Assembly: GCA_050084985.1 (NCBI GenBank)
Contig: JBITNC010000001.1
Span: 25,048,001-25,112,000 of the forward strand
Length of the DNA: 64,000 bases
Source: Nageia nagi
Lineage: Eukaryota; Pinophyta
Direction of reading: 5' to 3'
The notes beneath the pieces were generated by a model. It saw only the letters and a program-made list of their open reading frames with translations, ran no database searches and had not been told where the DNA came from. The position numbers and the translations under genes are program-made. Shown piece after piece: positions 1 to 12,156 of the stretch; the stretch's first letter is position 1; each line of letters starts with the position of its first letter.

Positions 1-1203
1 TGATTGCTATCAAGCCATGTGAGGGCATCGTTCTCAGCCTTATTGATCTTCTCCTTATCAATGGGATCAAGCTTGGTGTTGAATTTATCATCCTTGATGG
101 TGTTCCTCATGTTGTATGTGTAGTTCTCTAGCGAGTTATTGGCATCAACCTTCTTCACCTCCTCATCCTCCTGCTTGTACTTCTTCACCTCCATAACCAT
201 GTGCTTGATGTCCTCCTCCTTGAGGTGACTTTTATCATTGGTGATGATCTTGTTCTTCACTCCCACCATCTTATTATCTGTTGACACATTCAAAATATCA
301 TTCGCATCGATTTCTAACATCATGTTGATTTGGGGCACATCACGAGGAGCTGATAGAATGTTGCTCAACTCAAACTTGCCCAGCAAGTTGTTATCTCTAG
401 TCCTGGTGCACTCCCCCTCGTAGACTTGGATCAACACTCTAAGTTGATTATCCGAATAGGTGGAGAATATCTACTCTTCTTGCAAGGAATGGTGGTGTTC
501 TTGGGAATGAGCATAACCATCATGCCTCTAACAGTCTCGAGGTCAGGGCTCAGGGGAGTAACATCGAGGAGCAGCAAGTCTTGCAACTTCTAATCCTCTT
601 CTTTGATCAAGATGGTAGCTTGTATGGTTACATAATAGGCCACAACTTCATTTGAATTGATGCTCTTACAAAGCTCCTTACCATTAAAAAATTCCTACAA
701 TAGTTGCTGTACCTTTAGGATATGCATGGACCTACCCACTAGGATGACCTCCTTGATCTGGCCCTTATCCATCTTGGCATCCCTAAGGCACTTGTCCATA
801 GCCTCCATGCACTTCTTAAAAGAGATCCATGTTGAGTTCCTTGAACCTGGCCTTGGTTATGGTGGAATAGAAGTCAATCCCTTTGAAGAGAGAGTCGATC
901 TTGATGGTGGTCTAGGTGATGGAGGAGAGAGTCCTCTTGGCCTTCTTGCACACGGTCCTCAACCTCCTCAGGGCTTTAGCATAGGTCCTGATGTCCTTCT
1001 TATGTCTTATTTTAAATTCTTGCATGAAATGATTGACCAATCTATTATCAAAATCCTCCCCTCCCAAATGTGTGTCTCCAGTAGTGTCCTTCACCTCGAA
1101 GATGCCCTCAATGGTGAGTAGAGAGACATCAAAGGTGCCTCCATCGAGGTCAAAGATGAGAATGTTCTTCTCATCGATGGAGATACCCTTTTTATTAAGA
1201 CCT
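1..1203 (-). pseudogene. HSP70 pseudogene (decayed, truncated by window edge)
   Basis: Base-by-base this matches 33028-34230 of the HSP70 gene in this window, in the same orientation, and it continues past the left edge. The best-kept stretch (912-1094, minus) still reads as the nucleotide-binding domain, with the motifs [18 protein letters not shown] and KAKRTLSS. Other parts have lost frame and carry many stops. Most differences from the gene are G to A or C to T, often where the gene has CG, as expected when a methylated silent copy decays. The similarity stops near 1203, inside the ATPase domain, so the N-terminal quarter and promoter are absent. At 341-351 this copy keeps the base that the gene has lost (see the HSP70 entry). 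No function is expected. Confidence 0.93.
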
Positions 1204-1693
1204 ATATATATTAAGGTTCACTAGTGAAGCTATATCCAATGCTTGTATTTTCATTAAATTTTTTATTGGATCGAGGGAGTTATAATTTGTGTCCCCGATC
1301 TCACTCAACTAGTTAATGATTCTTGTGGTAGGTATCACTAGCTTTGTAGTGTGTTCGAGCATGATGAGATTGTCCATCGTGAGATTTTTTCACTTCCTAT
1401 CTCTGATGTTTTGAATGACTAATGCCATTATGTCCTTATATAAGATAACAACAAGAGTTATAAGAGTCCTGGGAAGCTTATGGCACTTTTTAGGCAAGCA
1501 AAGAGGGGTTTTTGAAAAATTTAGATTTTTTTAGCATTTTTCACTCTAAGTGTGCTATCATCGAAAAAGTGTCATAATTTGCAATTTTCAAAGCCTTTTG
1601 GGTGAGTTAAGGATGAGATAAAGGTAACTAGCTCAAAGGGGGATGCCTTGGCAAAAATTAAGGTTCTTATGATTTATTAGAGGTATATGTTGG

Positions 1694-1729
<36 letters not shown>

Positions 1730-3589
1730 GTATTTTGTTCTTATTTCCTTCTTTTCTCATTTTTAAGGACTAAAAATAGGTCTCTTTATGTTCAGATAGG
1801 TGTGTCAATTCCATTCCACGTTAGCGATCTCTAACGATTAGTGATTTCTAGGTTCCATCACTATCATATCCTTTGTGTTATCGTTTAGGTAAACGATGTA
1901 TTTAATTTGATGAGTCGTCAAGCCTTAGTTTTTAATTCTCTCTTGCTAACATCCTCCCCAACTTAGATAGAGGCTCATCCTTGATCCTATTCAGTATCGC
2001 TATCTATTGACGATGATTTTATTTCTTTTATAGTTTATAATAATTATTTCTTTATTTTATTTCTGAATCTTGGCTATCAAGTTAGCACTTCTCTATTCAA
2101 AATTTTTTCTTCATTGAGCATGTAAAGTGGGGATTGGATTATGGGTTTATACAAAATGATCATTGTAATAATGAATTTTCTTTTATTTAGGCAGTATTTT
2201 GGTAACCCACTCGAACTCATGTGATTGAACTAAGAACTATATTGAAATAAACCCTAATGTGCTTTGAAACTATTAATGTGTTGCACAGTTGAGAATGATC
2301 TTAGGGATTTACCAAGGCCAAAGTAGGAAAAATTTGTAAATTAGGTGCAATTCCAACTCTTCTTCTAAGAATATCTATTGAACATTAACTTCGATTAATA
2401 ATTCTTCAACTTGAACTTTGAGCTCCCAAGCATAGGAATCTCTAATTTTAAATAAGTTTTCAACATTTTTTCCCTAGATATCATTTGGTAGGTTGAGAAC
2501 CTTTTTGATATCTAGTAATGATCTAGTACACAAAACCATATTTTTAGGAGTTATCATATGTTGCTTCATTTTCTTTGGTAATATTTTACTTAACCACTTT
2601 GATATCTTATTATTTTTGTTAGTTGATCTTTTTCTCATTATACTTTGGGTTCACCAAAATCGAGGTGATAAGTAGTCCCTAAGATCAGGTTGATAATTTC
2701 TAATAAATCATTGATAGAATTCATAAACCAATAATATTAATGGTAATTATTCCATTACCCATTCTAATATGGATCCATATATCTCTAGAAATTTTCAATT
2801 GTATATCGATACCGTACATGAATTTTTATTAAGAATACAATCTAACCATATTCATGGTTTTCCATATGGCTAGGTTAAGAAGATGGAATCAATTATCTGG
2901 AACTCTACCGATTTAGATCAGTACATGTAAAAGACATTGATATATAAAGTTAAGTCTTATCTATTTACCTCCATTTGCCAGCATCATGCGTATTCATGCC
3001 CATATTTTTCTTGAATAATAATACTTTGTATTGGGTAGGGTGATGAGATTATGATAACTATATTTGGAATAGGGAAAGAGATCTATAAAATCATGATGGG
3101 TGTCACACCTATAATAAAATTACCAATTTGGTTGATCCATAGGAATTTTTTATCCTTTAGGTGGCAACTTCTTATTATTGTTGGTGATTTTAAGAAGTTC
3201 GCCTCCTTTTTATTTTGAGTTTAATATTTTATTTTTATACCATTTCACCATTTGTTAATTTTTAATAGCTATTATCTTTTTGATTTGTAACTATCTTTTC
3301 TTTATTTGATTTTTCTGTTATGATTTCTTTTGTTCTATTCATAAAAATTTCTTCATCGCGTACCTTTCGTTAGATGTTTGACAATTATCTATTCATATCC
3401 CCCAACTTATCGCTAAGCATGTTGAGATGGACGACAACTCATGTGATGACCATCGATTAATTAAGCTTCTTACTTACAATACCATCGATGCTTAGATAAA
3501 AGCAACAATATGATGTTTATCCCAAATTATTTGAGTTCTTGAGTTTTGTTAGTTCAACTTTGTATTACTAAAGATGTCTGGGTTACAAT
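1204..3589. other. Unassigned AT-rich flank; no gene recognised
   Basis: I find no convincing gene here. Minus-strand translations of roughly 1300-1450 and 2700-3200 have short stretches that look like stop-riddled retroelement protein, but no catalytic motif fixes a family. A (TA)n run lies at 1698-1726. The segment lies between the truncated HSP70 copy and the 5' LTR of element E, so it is the old target DNA of E. Confidence 0.5.
1698..1726. repeat. (TA)n microsatellite
   Basis: About fourteen uninterrupted TA dinucleotides. Confidence 0.95.
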
Positions 3590-3872
3590 TGTTGGAAGTA
3601 TTTCTAACATAATTCCTAAGTCCTAAGTTATTAGGATTAATTAATTAGGACTAAAGTATTTTCCTAAGTATCTAGGTCTAAGTATTTATTAGTTTATTGT
3701 TATAACAAGTAATTTGTCATGTAGTGATCTAAGGGTGATACGTATAGTGTGAGTTTTTTTTATGGTCATGAGAATATTATTCTCAACTTCTTAGCTTGTC
3801 TTGTAATGTTTTTCTTAAGCCTATATATGTAACTCATTTTGATGAATAATATAGAACATTTTGGTTCTCTCA
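3590..3872 (+). repeat. 5' LTR of element E
   Basis: 283 bp, TGTTGG...CTCA. It is about 97% identical by eye to 16523-16805. A TATA-like string (TATATATG) lies near 3823, consistent with the U3/R part of an LTR promoter. Confidence 0.95.
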
Positions 3873-3874
3873 AA

Positions 3875-3886
3875 TGGTATCAAAGC
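3875..3886 (+). other. Primer-binding site of E (tRNA-iMet type)
   Basis: TGGTATCAAAGC lies two bases after the 5' LTR. It differs by one base from the usual plant copia site TGGTATCAGAGC. Confidence 0.9.
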
Positions 3887-4274
3887 TGAATCAATCATAG
3901 GGTTAGAGTGGGTGAAGTCTTGAAGGATCTTATCAAGCTCCTCAAGGACTGTCATCAAAATTATTGAGCTTGTGGATGCATTGCAAAGAATTTATCAAAT
4001 TCTTGCAAGTGTGAAATCCAAAGCCTTTGGAAAAATTCTTGTTTCTATGGAAGCAAAGAGCTGCCTTAGTGTTGTGACATTCCATACCAGTCCATGTATG
4101 TGAAGGAGAGACTAATGTAGCATAGTGGATCATCAATCATTGTGGAGGCTCCGTACATGCGTAGTGATGCTGCGAAGTGCATCTACCTGAAAGCTGGGCA
4201 CTGCTATTTTGTGAGGTTCTCTTGCAAATGTGAGATCCATTTACACCGTTTGTGAATTGATTTGGGTAGACTAT
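3887..4274 (+). other. Left internal leader of element E
   Basis: Untranslated leader between the primer-binding site and the point where element A inserted; E continues at 13504. A short minus-strand ORF (3942-4136) matches nothing I recognise and is probably chance. Confidence 0.6.
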
Positions 4275-4750
4275 TGTTAGAATTTGTAATGAAATATTGT
4301 GAATATCTAAACTCCTTGTAAGTTCAATTAATCACTTAAAGGATATGTAGATACCTTAAGGGATTAATTGAATTCTTTATTATGTGTGGACTTTGACCTT
4401 ACCATGGGGTTAGTTGGTAGGTTAAAGTTAGGTCATACATTTATTGTAACCCTAACCTTACCCTTAGGTTAAAGGGAGGTTAGGGAGGTGCTCTTAAGCT
4501 ATAAATAGAGGGCCTCTCCTCTTGTAACATAACTAAGTTTTGGAGTAAGATTACTCTACTAGTTTGTGTAGGAGAGGAAGAGAATAGTTGTAAGAGGGGC
4601 ATACTTGAGAATTGAGATACTAGTTGTGGATGTACTCCCAAGGAGGGAGGAACCACATTATATTTGTGTTATCTTGTGAATGGTGTTATGTTGAATGATT
4701 GAGCTTCCTATTCTTGGACCTTGAGAATTAGAGTAGTGCTAATTCCTTCA
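4275..4750 (+). repeat. 5' LTR of element A
   Basis: 476 bp. CTATAAATAG near 4500 is a good TATA box for the LTR promoter. It is paired with 13023-13498 with five mismatches counted by eye. Confidence 0.96.
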
Positions 4751-4752
4751 AT

Positions 4753-4764
4753 TGGTATCAGAGC
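4753..4764 (+). other. Primer-binding site of A
   Basis: TGGTATCAGAGC, the standard complement of the 3' end of plant initiator-Met tRNA, two bases after the LTR. Confidence 0.95.
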
Positions 4765-5470
4765 TTGGTGTGGAAGCTCTTCTTCTACATCTCGGAGGTT
4801 CTTCATCCTTCTTCATTCCTCATCTTACACTCCATTGGTGAGGTAAAACTAAGAGAAGGTATAAATTTCCTCCTCATTTGGTTATCTTATGGATTATTGC
4901 ATTAGATACTAACATATTTTGTGAGATATTGGAGCTTATTTTTTTTTTGCAAAATATGATCAAAATGGCAATGCAAGCATTTTTTATACTAACCTCTTAT
5001 GTTAGTAGCTTTTTTTTACAAAATGCTTAATACATGATATACCTTTTAAGAGGATACTATGTAATGCAAATATTTTTACTAACATTTTGTTTGTTAGTAG
5101 TATTGATCAATAACTCTATTACAAGCATTGCCAAGGTGTAATATTTACATAATACTTTATTTCTTCTCTAAATTGTTTTATTTTTGCAAAAAATTTAATG
5201 CAAATAGAGGGAAATAATTTTTAGAGGTAATTTTTTAAACAAATATGGGGATATTCGCCCTCTCTCAATTTTTACATATGAAATAAAAATGGAGGACTTT
5301 ATTTACAAGTTTTTGAAATATTTACAATATTTTTCATATAAAAATAAAAAATTATAAAATTTTGGGGGGGGGGGACAAAATAAATGGTAGGGTCTACGAA
5401 TTGAACCAAACCCTAGTCGCTCACAGTCCACCCTCCGCGTCTCCCTCCTCCTCTGCGGGTCTGTAAATTG

Positions 5471-5568
5471 TTTGACAAAATGCCTCATCGAGATGTAGTC
5501 ACGAAGGATCTCTAAATAGTTTGACAAAATGCCTCATCGAGATGCAATCGTGAAGGGTATCTAAATAA
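5471..5568 (+). repeat. 49-bp direct repeat, two copies
   Basis: The string TTTGACAAAATGCCTCATCG recurs at 5471 and 5520 with the same following sequence apart from a few changes. It lies in the leader of A. Confidence 0.85.
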
Positions 5569-7675
5569 ATGCACAAAATGGATATGTTGAAGGTATACAA
5601 ATTATTTGATAGAGTGCAGTCTCAGCATGCATTGCAAGGATCTACTGAATCTCTGCATGAGCTCTCTGCTTCTCATAGACTAGTCTTGTTATGCCCACGA
5701 CCCTCGCCATGTCCATAACCCTCCCTGATATGTCTCTGCACACACACGTACGTGAAGTGGGAGGAGGCATTTGCATTTCCAATTGTGCAAATAAAAATAC
5801 CAACAACTCTACCCAGAATGGCTTCTTCCACTTCAAATGACTAGATGGAATGCCAACATAGAGAATGTATTATGTCGAGTAAACTATACTTCGATGTCCC
5901 CATATCAAAGGTGCCTGTAATCTACTCTTCTTCTGCATTTACATCTGATGAACAGACCACTTCCACATACCCTACGTTGGTATTTAATGAAGCATTCTAT
6001 CAAACAAATATAGGTCCCTTCAACCTATCTGGTTTAGACATATCCTATGATAAAAGCAATCCATGAAGTCTGCATTCATCAAATAATTCATTAATCCTCC
6101 TCAAACATATCCACCTTTGGGTATAACATGTAATACATGGGTCTGCACCTTTAAGAAGCATCTCTCAAATGATTTTGAAGGTTATTAGATGCCTCATGCT
6201 CCTCCCTCACCGGTAGCCCTTCTCCCTCCTCATCTCAGTGCTGAAGGGAAATGCTTATTAGGAGAAGATGTGTATGGTCACATCTTTGGCACTATTCTTA
6301 TATGTTGTTGGCTATAGGTTGTAGCTTCCTTTTTCCCTCCAAGAATTTTGCAGTGGATATTTCCACCCATTGTTACAGGGACTACTATTATATTGATTGG
6401 AGTCTCCTTGATAGCCACGATTTTTAAATACTAGGGAGGTGGTTCATATTGCACTAGTCAGGTTGCAGGTTCGACATCCCGTCAAACCAAGACTAAATGC
6501 ACCAAAACAATGCTATCCCTTGTCGATTACCCATCCACTTGCTTCCTGCGACAAAACAAATTCGGGCCTTTAGGATTCCTATATGAATAAGGAGCATTTA
6601 ATTTTTTTTGGAGCATTTAATTTTGTTTTATCAACTAGAAAGGGGATTTGATTTTTTTTTACCACCTAAGTTTTAAGGACCCAACCAAACCCCTTGAGCA
6701 TTAATTTTTTGTTAACTACTTTACACCTTCCTTACATGCACACGCAATTCAAACGTATTCTCCTTCTTGGTAAGGGAAAGGGGAGCCATCACTATTTTAC
6801 CTAAAAGCATTTTTTTGTTTGACTTAGAGTATTTTTTTGTTATTTGGAAAGCTTTGGTAGAAGAAGCATTAAATATGCATGAAGTAGGGGTATGGGTCTC
6901 CTTATTTTACCATTTAATTCTTGAAGACTTGGTAAGTAGTGAATATTTTTAACTTATTTTTACAATAAGGTCAAAAATATTTTAAGTTAAACTTAGCTTA
7001 TTTAAAAAAAAAAAATGCTTAGAATATTTTTAATATTGCATGTTTAATTTACTAAGGTGCACATGCAATTTCTAGAATGCTAACCTCTTAGCATTTTTTT
7101 GTCTCTAAGCATAGTAATTTAGTCTAAGTATGCTATTTTTTTAAGTAAATAAGGGAAATTATTTTTACTTAAAATGCATACTTAAAAGACAAGTTTTAGC
7201 ATACAAGTTTTTTTTTAGGGATAAAACTTTAAGTGAAAAGGGGGGAATTTGTATAATTTTTACTTAAAAATTTATCTAGATCTTGCATGCTAAACTTGTG
7301 ATGCATGTCTCTTAATCTTGTTTGAGGAATAAAGCATGCTTAGAACTTAAAATAATGCATGATGCATGATTATTACTTAATTTTAAGTCATAGAACAATA
7401 CATGTTTAAGTTATGGATTAATGCTAAGTAGGACTTAGTTCTTTTTTAAATTCATTAAGTGTTTGAATGAATTTATGAAATTGAGCAAAGTATGCAAAAT
7501 GTAAAATGTCCTTTAGGGGTTAGTACAAAACCCATTGGACTTTTAAGGTTTTTCAAGCTCGTGTGGATGATGTAATTTTAATTTACTTTATATTTTTGCA
7601 CAACTGCTTTATACTTGCAAAATGCAAATATTGAAAGTAACCCCTAAAATGAACACATCCGCACGTACTTTTCTA

Positions 7676-8050
7676 CAACATGACTTGTTTGGAGAGCCAC
7701 GAGGGGAGGACAGGGCAGACTGGAGCCCTTTTAGTCTGAAGAGCCAAGTGGTGGTAAGTCCATCTTAATTGCCCCTAAGACCTCTGTTGGATTGGACATA
7801 ACTCTATTAGGTGGACAAGCATGTGTGTAGTGATACCACATGTCCGCATGTCCATTCACGGATTATCCTGATAACCTAGGAGGAAAACTAAAAACCTTAA
7901 TCAAGATAATTAAAATGGTCGGTCCAAGATACGTCAGATCCTTGGAAAATAGTTGGTACTTCTCCTTGTGAGAGTATATTACTGACCAAGGTGAACTGGT
8001 TGAGGATTGGTAGTACCTGGGCTCCACCTTGCGGGCATCCAGGTGAAGGC
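7676..8050 (+). other. Conserved leader block of the A/C copia family
   Basis: The reverse complement of 59175-59545 in element C reads almost the same, notably GTAGTGATACCACAT, CCGCATGTCCATT and GATTATCCTGATAAC (A 7828-7874; C about 59350-59400). A second conserved patch at 7981-8040 includes GATTGGTAGTACCT. No ORF spans it. It may be an RNA packaging, dimerisation or translation-control region; that is inference. Confidence 0.75.
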
Positions 8051-8206
8051 CTAATTCTATACAAGAAAATAACCCCAACTTTATTCCTCTACGGATCGTG
8101 GTTTATAAGTTTGCACATGTGGGACATGTTTACTTATGTTTGATTTGTATAGATGGAAACTTGTAAAAATTTGTATTCTTATTGCATATTTACTTTTGTA
8201 CAGATA

Positions 8207-11200
8207 ATGGTTGAAACCTTCATACCCAAGCATATACTCGACGGTTCCAACTTTGGCATATGGGAACCTCGTATGAGAGCTAAGTTATAAGTAAGGAAGC
8301 TGTGGCAGACAGTTAATGAAGACATGGTCGCTCCTACAGATGAGAAGGCTCTTGAAATCTACAACTCAAAAAATGAGTTAGCAACTTCAATGATCTATCG
8401 TGCAGTTTTAGATGACATCCTTCTCATGATCTCTTCTTCAACATCAACAAAAGAAGCTTGGGATAGACTGAAGAAGATTTACCTTGGGTCAAAATTTTCA
8501 AGGAGGTTCAACATTCTACAAAAGTTGCTGCAATATCGTCAAGGTGAATATGAAAGTGCTTCTATCTACTTGAACAAAATCATTGACCTTAGGACACAAC
8601 TGGTTGGCTGTGGGTGCAACTGGATCAATGATGAGTTCATGGTCTTCATCATTCTTCAAAGCCTCTCTACAAAGTTCAGTAACTTTGTCACAGTTATGGA
8701 GACTAGGCTCGATGATGAAGAAGATGTCATCTCTCTTGACAACCTTTCTAGACTCCTTCTGAAGCATGAGGAAACTTTGAACAAGAAAATGTTGAACTTT
8801 TCTCCAAAGGATAATAGCATTGCTCTAGGAGCAACCAAAACTCCTTTCAAGAAGAAGTTCAAACATTATAAATTCAAAGATAACAAATCCTCATCTACCA
8901 TCAGGAAGCATGACAACTTCAAGCAAAGGAATGACAAAGTTGGATTAAGCAAAACAACACCGCAGGAAAAGTTTGATGGAAATTGTAACTTTTGTGGCAT
9001 CTTTGGGCACAAAGAGTATGATTATCGTAAAAAGAAATTTGCTAAAAAAGGTAAAGAAAATGCAAATGTGAGAAATTTCAATAATAAAAAGAAGAACAAG
9101 CATGCTGCTACTGTTGCCTACTACTCAATGACTCAAACTATTTCAAATGATTGGATTGTTGATTCAGGATGCACTAATCACATGTGTTATGAAAAGGATA
9201 AGTTTGAAAACTTTCATAAGTATAACAAGGATACAATTGTGATAGGTGATAATATAGTTCTTGATGTTCAAGGAATAGGGAATGTGAAGATTCATGGAAA
9301 GGCTCTTGATAATGTCTTTTATGTGCCTAAACTAAGGATGAACCTTATCTCTGTAATTCAGATTACAAGGAAAGGATGCTCATTTGAATTTACCTCACAC
9401 TCCTGGTATATTAAGAAAGGACTTGCCACTTTGATGAAAGGATCAATAAAAAATGACCTTTATATTGTGGATTAAGTACCTTCAAAGATTTGTCTTGCTG
9501 CAAATGTTTGTTCAAAAGGTAATCTTTGGCATCAACGATTAGAGCACCTGAACCACAAGAGTATTCAAGATATGAAAAATCAAGAACTTGTGGAAGGTTT
9601 ACCTAATATTTCACCCATAATTGGTCTTTGTAAAAGGTGCATTCTAGGAAAGATGAATAGGCAAAAGTTTGAAAAAGATAAGGCAACTCGGGCTACTCAT
9701 CCTTTTCAGCTTGTGCATTTAGATTTGATGGGTCCATTTCAGACTAAGTCTCTAGGGGGAGCTTCTTATGTTCTGACCTTCATTGATGACTTCAGTAGGA
9801 TGACATTTGGTTATCTACTTGAGCACAAGGATCAAACTTTTGACAGGTTTAAAGACTTCAAGGCTCTTGTTGAAAATCAAACTGATTTTAAGATCAAGAT
9901 GCTGAGATCTGATAATGGGGGTGAGTATAATAGCAATGAGTTTAACGAATATTGTGTTAAACATGGGATCAAGTGGCAATTCACAATCCCTTACACCCCT
10001 CAGCAAAATGGAGTTGCTGAAAGGAAGAATCACACCATTATGGAAATGGCAAGATGCATGTTGGGTAACCTTCCTAGTTTCTTATGGGGAGAAGCCATTC
10101 ATACTGCTATTCACACCCTAAATAGGTGTCCTACTAAAGCAATTGAAGGTAAAACTCCATATGAAGCATGGACAGGAAAGAAACCTAACATCTCACACTT
10201 TAGGGTTTTCGGTTGTGATGCATTTGCCTTCATTACCTCAGAGAAAAGAAAGAAGCTAGATAAAAGATCAGAAAAATGCACCTTTGTGGCGTATGATAAT
10301 CAGCATAGAGGTTACAGGCTCTACTCCTCATCCCATAAAATAGTCTTTATTTCTAGGGATGTCAATTTCAATGAACTTCCTGAGGATACGACTTCTCATG
10401 CTGAGGTGTCTGGTTCAGATGATTCTTTGCCTGCACCTAACTGGTTGGATGATAATGTAGGGAAGTCACCACAAGAGCAAAATTCTCCAGCTCAGAGAAT
10501 TACAAGAAGTATGACCTTGAATAAATCCTTATTTACCAAAATTGATAATACGAATGAGCCATCAACATTCAAAGAAGCTTCCAAGCAAGAGTGTTGGATG
10601 GAAGCTATGAAAGTTGAGTATGAGGCACTCATGAAAAATGAAACTTGGGATTTGGTTCCTTATCCCAATGAGAAAAATGTGATTGGAAATAAATAGATAT
10701 ATAAGGTCAAGTACAATTCTGATGGAGAAATTGAAAAATACAAAGCAAGGCTAGTGGCCAAAGGATTCGCTCAGAAATATGGTATTGATTATGAGGAAAC
10801 CTTTGCTCCTATGGCCAAGATGCCTACTGTTAGGATAATCTTTGCTCTTTCTGCAGCTCAAGGTTGGAAAGTTTTTCAACTTGATGTCAAGAGTGCATTT
10901 CTCAATGGTGACTTGGATGTAGAAATCTACATGAATCAACTAGAAGGATTTATTCTAGAAGGAAAAGAGTCTCTTGTGTGCAAGCTAAAGAAGTCTTTGT
11001 ATGGACTTAAATAAGCACCTAGAGCATGGTACAAGAAAATTTCAGGATTCTTTGCAGATATTGGTTTTTCCAAGTGCTTCTCTGACTTAGATCTCTATGT
11101 ACTCAATCAAGGAAAAGACATGGTCTTAATTCTCCTTTATGTGGATGATCTTCTCATAACAGGTGACAATATTGAAATCATCCAAGAGTGCATATCCAAA

Positions 11201-12100
11201 CTGAAGGCAACATTTGAAATGACTGATCTAGGTCTATTGCATTACTATCTTGGGATGCAAGTATACCAACACAAAGATTGTACTTATCTTAGTCAATCTA
11301 AGTATATATCAGACATCTTGCAAAAGTTTGGAATGGAGTGTAGATATGCTGCAATACCTATTTCTCCTAGAATCGTTGTATCACTGAGCTCAGATTCTCA
11401 GTTGGCTGATGCTACAGCTTATAGGCAATTGATCGGTAGTCTTCTGTATCTAACTATCTCTCATCTTGATATTGCCTTTGCAGTGAATCTGATGGCATGA
11501 TTCATGCAAAAACCATATGTTGAACACCTCAATGCTGTTAAGCAAATCTTGAGGTATGTGGCAGGGATAAAGGATCTTGCTCTTAAGTATTCCAAAGTGC
11601 CCTTGATTGTTCTCTCAGGGTTCTTAGATTCTTATTATGGGGGAGATAGAGATGATAGAAAATCAACCTCTGCATATTTGTTCAGCATTGGTTCAGGTGC
11701 TATCTCTTGGGCTTCCAAGAAGCAACCTACTGTGACTCTTTCTACCACCAAAGCTAAATATCAAGCCATGTTTATTGCCATCCAAGAAGCTATTTGGCTG
11801 AGGCATCTTCTGAACGAAATTGGGTATAAGTAAAATGGCCCATCTCTTATTTCTTCAGATAATCAATCTGCTATCTCTTTGGCTAAGAATCCTATGTTCC
11901 ATCAAAGAACCAAACATGTGGAAATCCAAGCCCATTTTATCAGGGAGAAGGTTCTAGATGACATCATACACTTGGAGTATTGTCCATCTATTGAAAACTC
12001 TACTGATTTATTCACCAAGCCCCTTCTTGAAGCTCAGTTCAACAAGCTTAGGGATTCTCTTGGGTTGGTGAAGTTGCCCTCAAGGGGGAGTAAAGTTTGA
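8207..12100 (+). pseudogene. Copia gag-pol polyprotein of element A, six in-frame stops
   Basis: Starting at the ATG at 8207 a single frame runs to the stop at 12098-12100 without any frameshift, about 1,297 codons. Domains in order: gag (starts MVETFIPKHILDGSNF); zinc knuckle at about 8984-9025 (C-x2-C-x4-H-x4-Y, last Cys replaced by Tyr); aspartic protease (DSGCTNHM, near 9163); GAG-pre-integrase; integrase core with DNGGEY and PYTPQQNGVAERKN; RT with YVDDLLITG (about 11139); RNase H ending LPSRGSKV. Premature stops fall at 8288, 9473, 10694, 11012, 11498 and 11831. Each is explained by one C to T or G to A change: related copies in this window still read DQ, NKW and LKQ at the second, third and fourth. 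It cannot make full enzymes as it stands. Confidence 0.96.
12081..12090 (+). other. Internal polypurine tract at the end of pol (A)
   Basis: CAAGGGGGAG overlaps the last codons of pol (SRGSKV). It resembles a 3' polypurine tract, yet the LTR begins more than 900 bp further on, behind a second tract. Confidence 0.7.
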
Positions 12101-12156
12101 ACTTTTGTTAGTGATGACAACTTCACCTCTAAGAGGCCTTTTTTGATTGTACATTC

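Larger units (their letters stand above)
4765..8206 (+). other. 3.4-kb untranslated leader of element A
   Basis: There is no coding similarity between the primer-binding site and the gag ATG. It contains a run of G (about 5365-5374), two 49-bp direct repeats (5471-5568) and long T/A-rich stretches. A locally GC-richer block (about 5400-6550) has no obvious counterpart in the leader of element C. The right part (about 6950-8100) is shared with C (59175-60500), including a highly conserved block. Confidence 0.8.

Noticed and set aside
5845-6066. 73-codon ORF in the leader of element A considered as an upstream gene
   Set aside because: No recognisable domain, and it does not recur in the leader of element C.
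6461-6480. tRNA/SINE-like B box (GGTTCGACATCCC)
   Set aside because: One inserted base relative to the consensus, no convincing A box at the right spacing, no tRNA fold and no poly(A) tail or target duplication.
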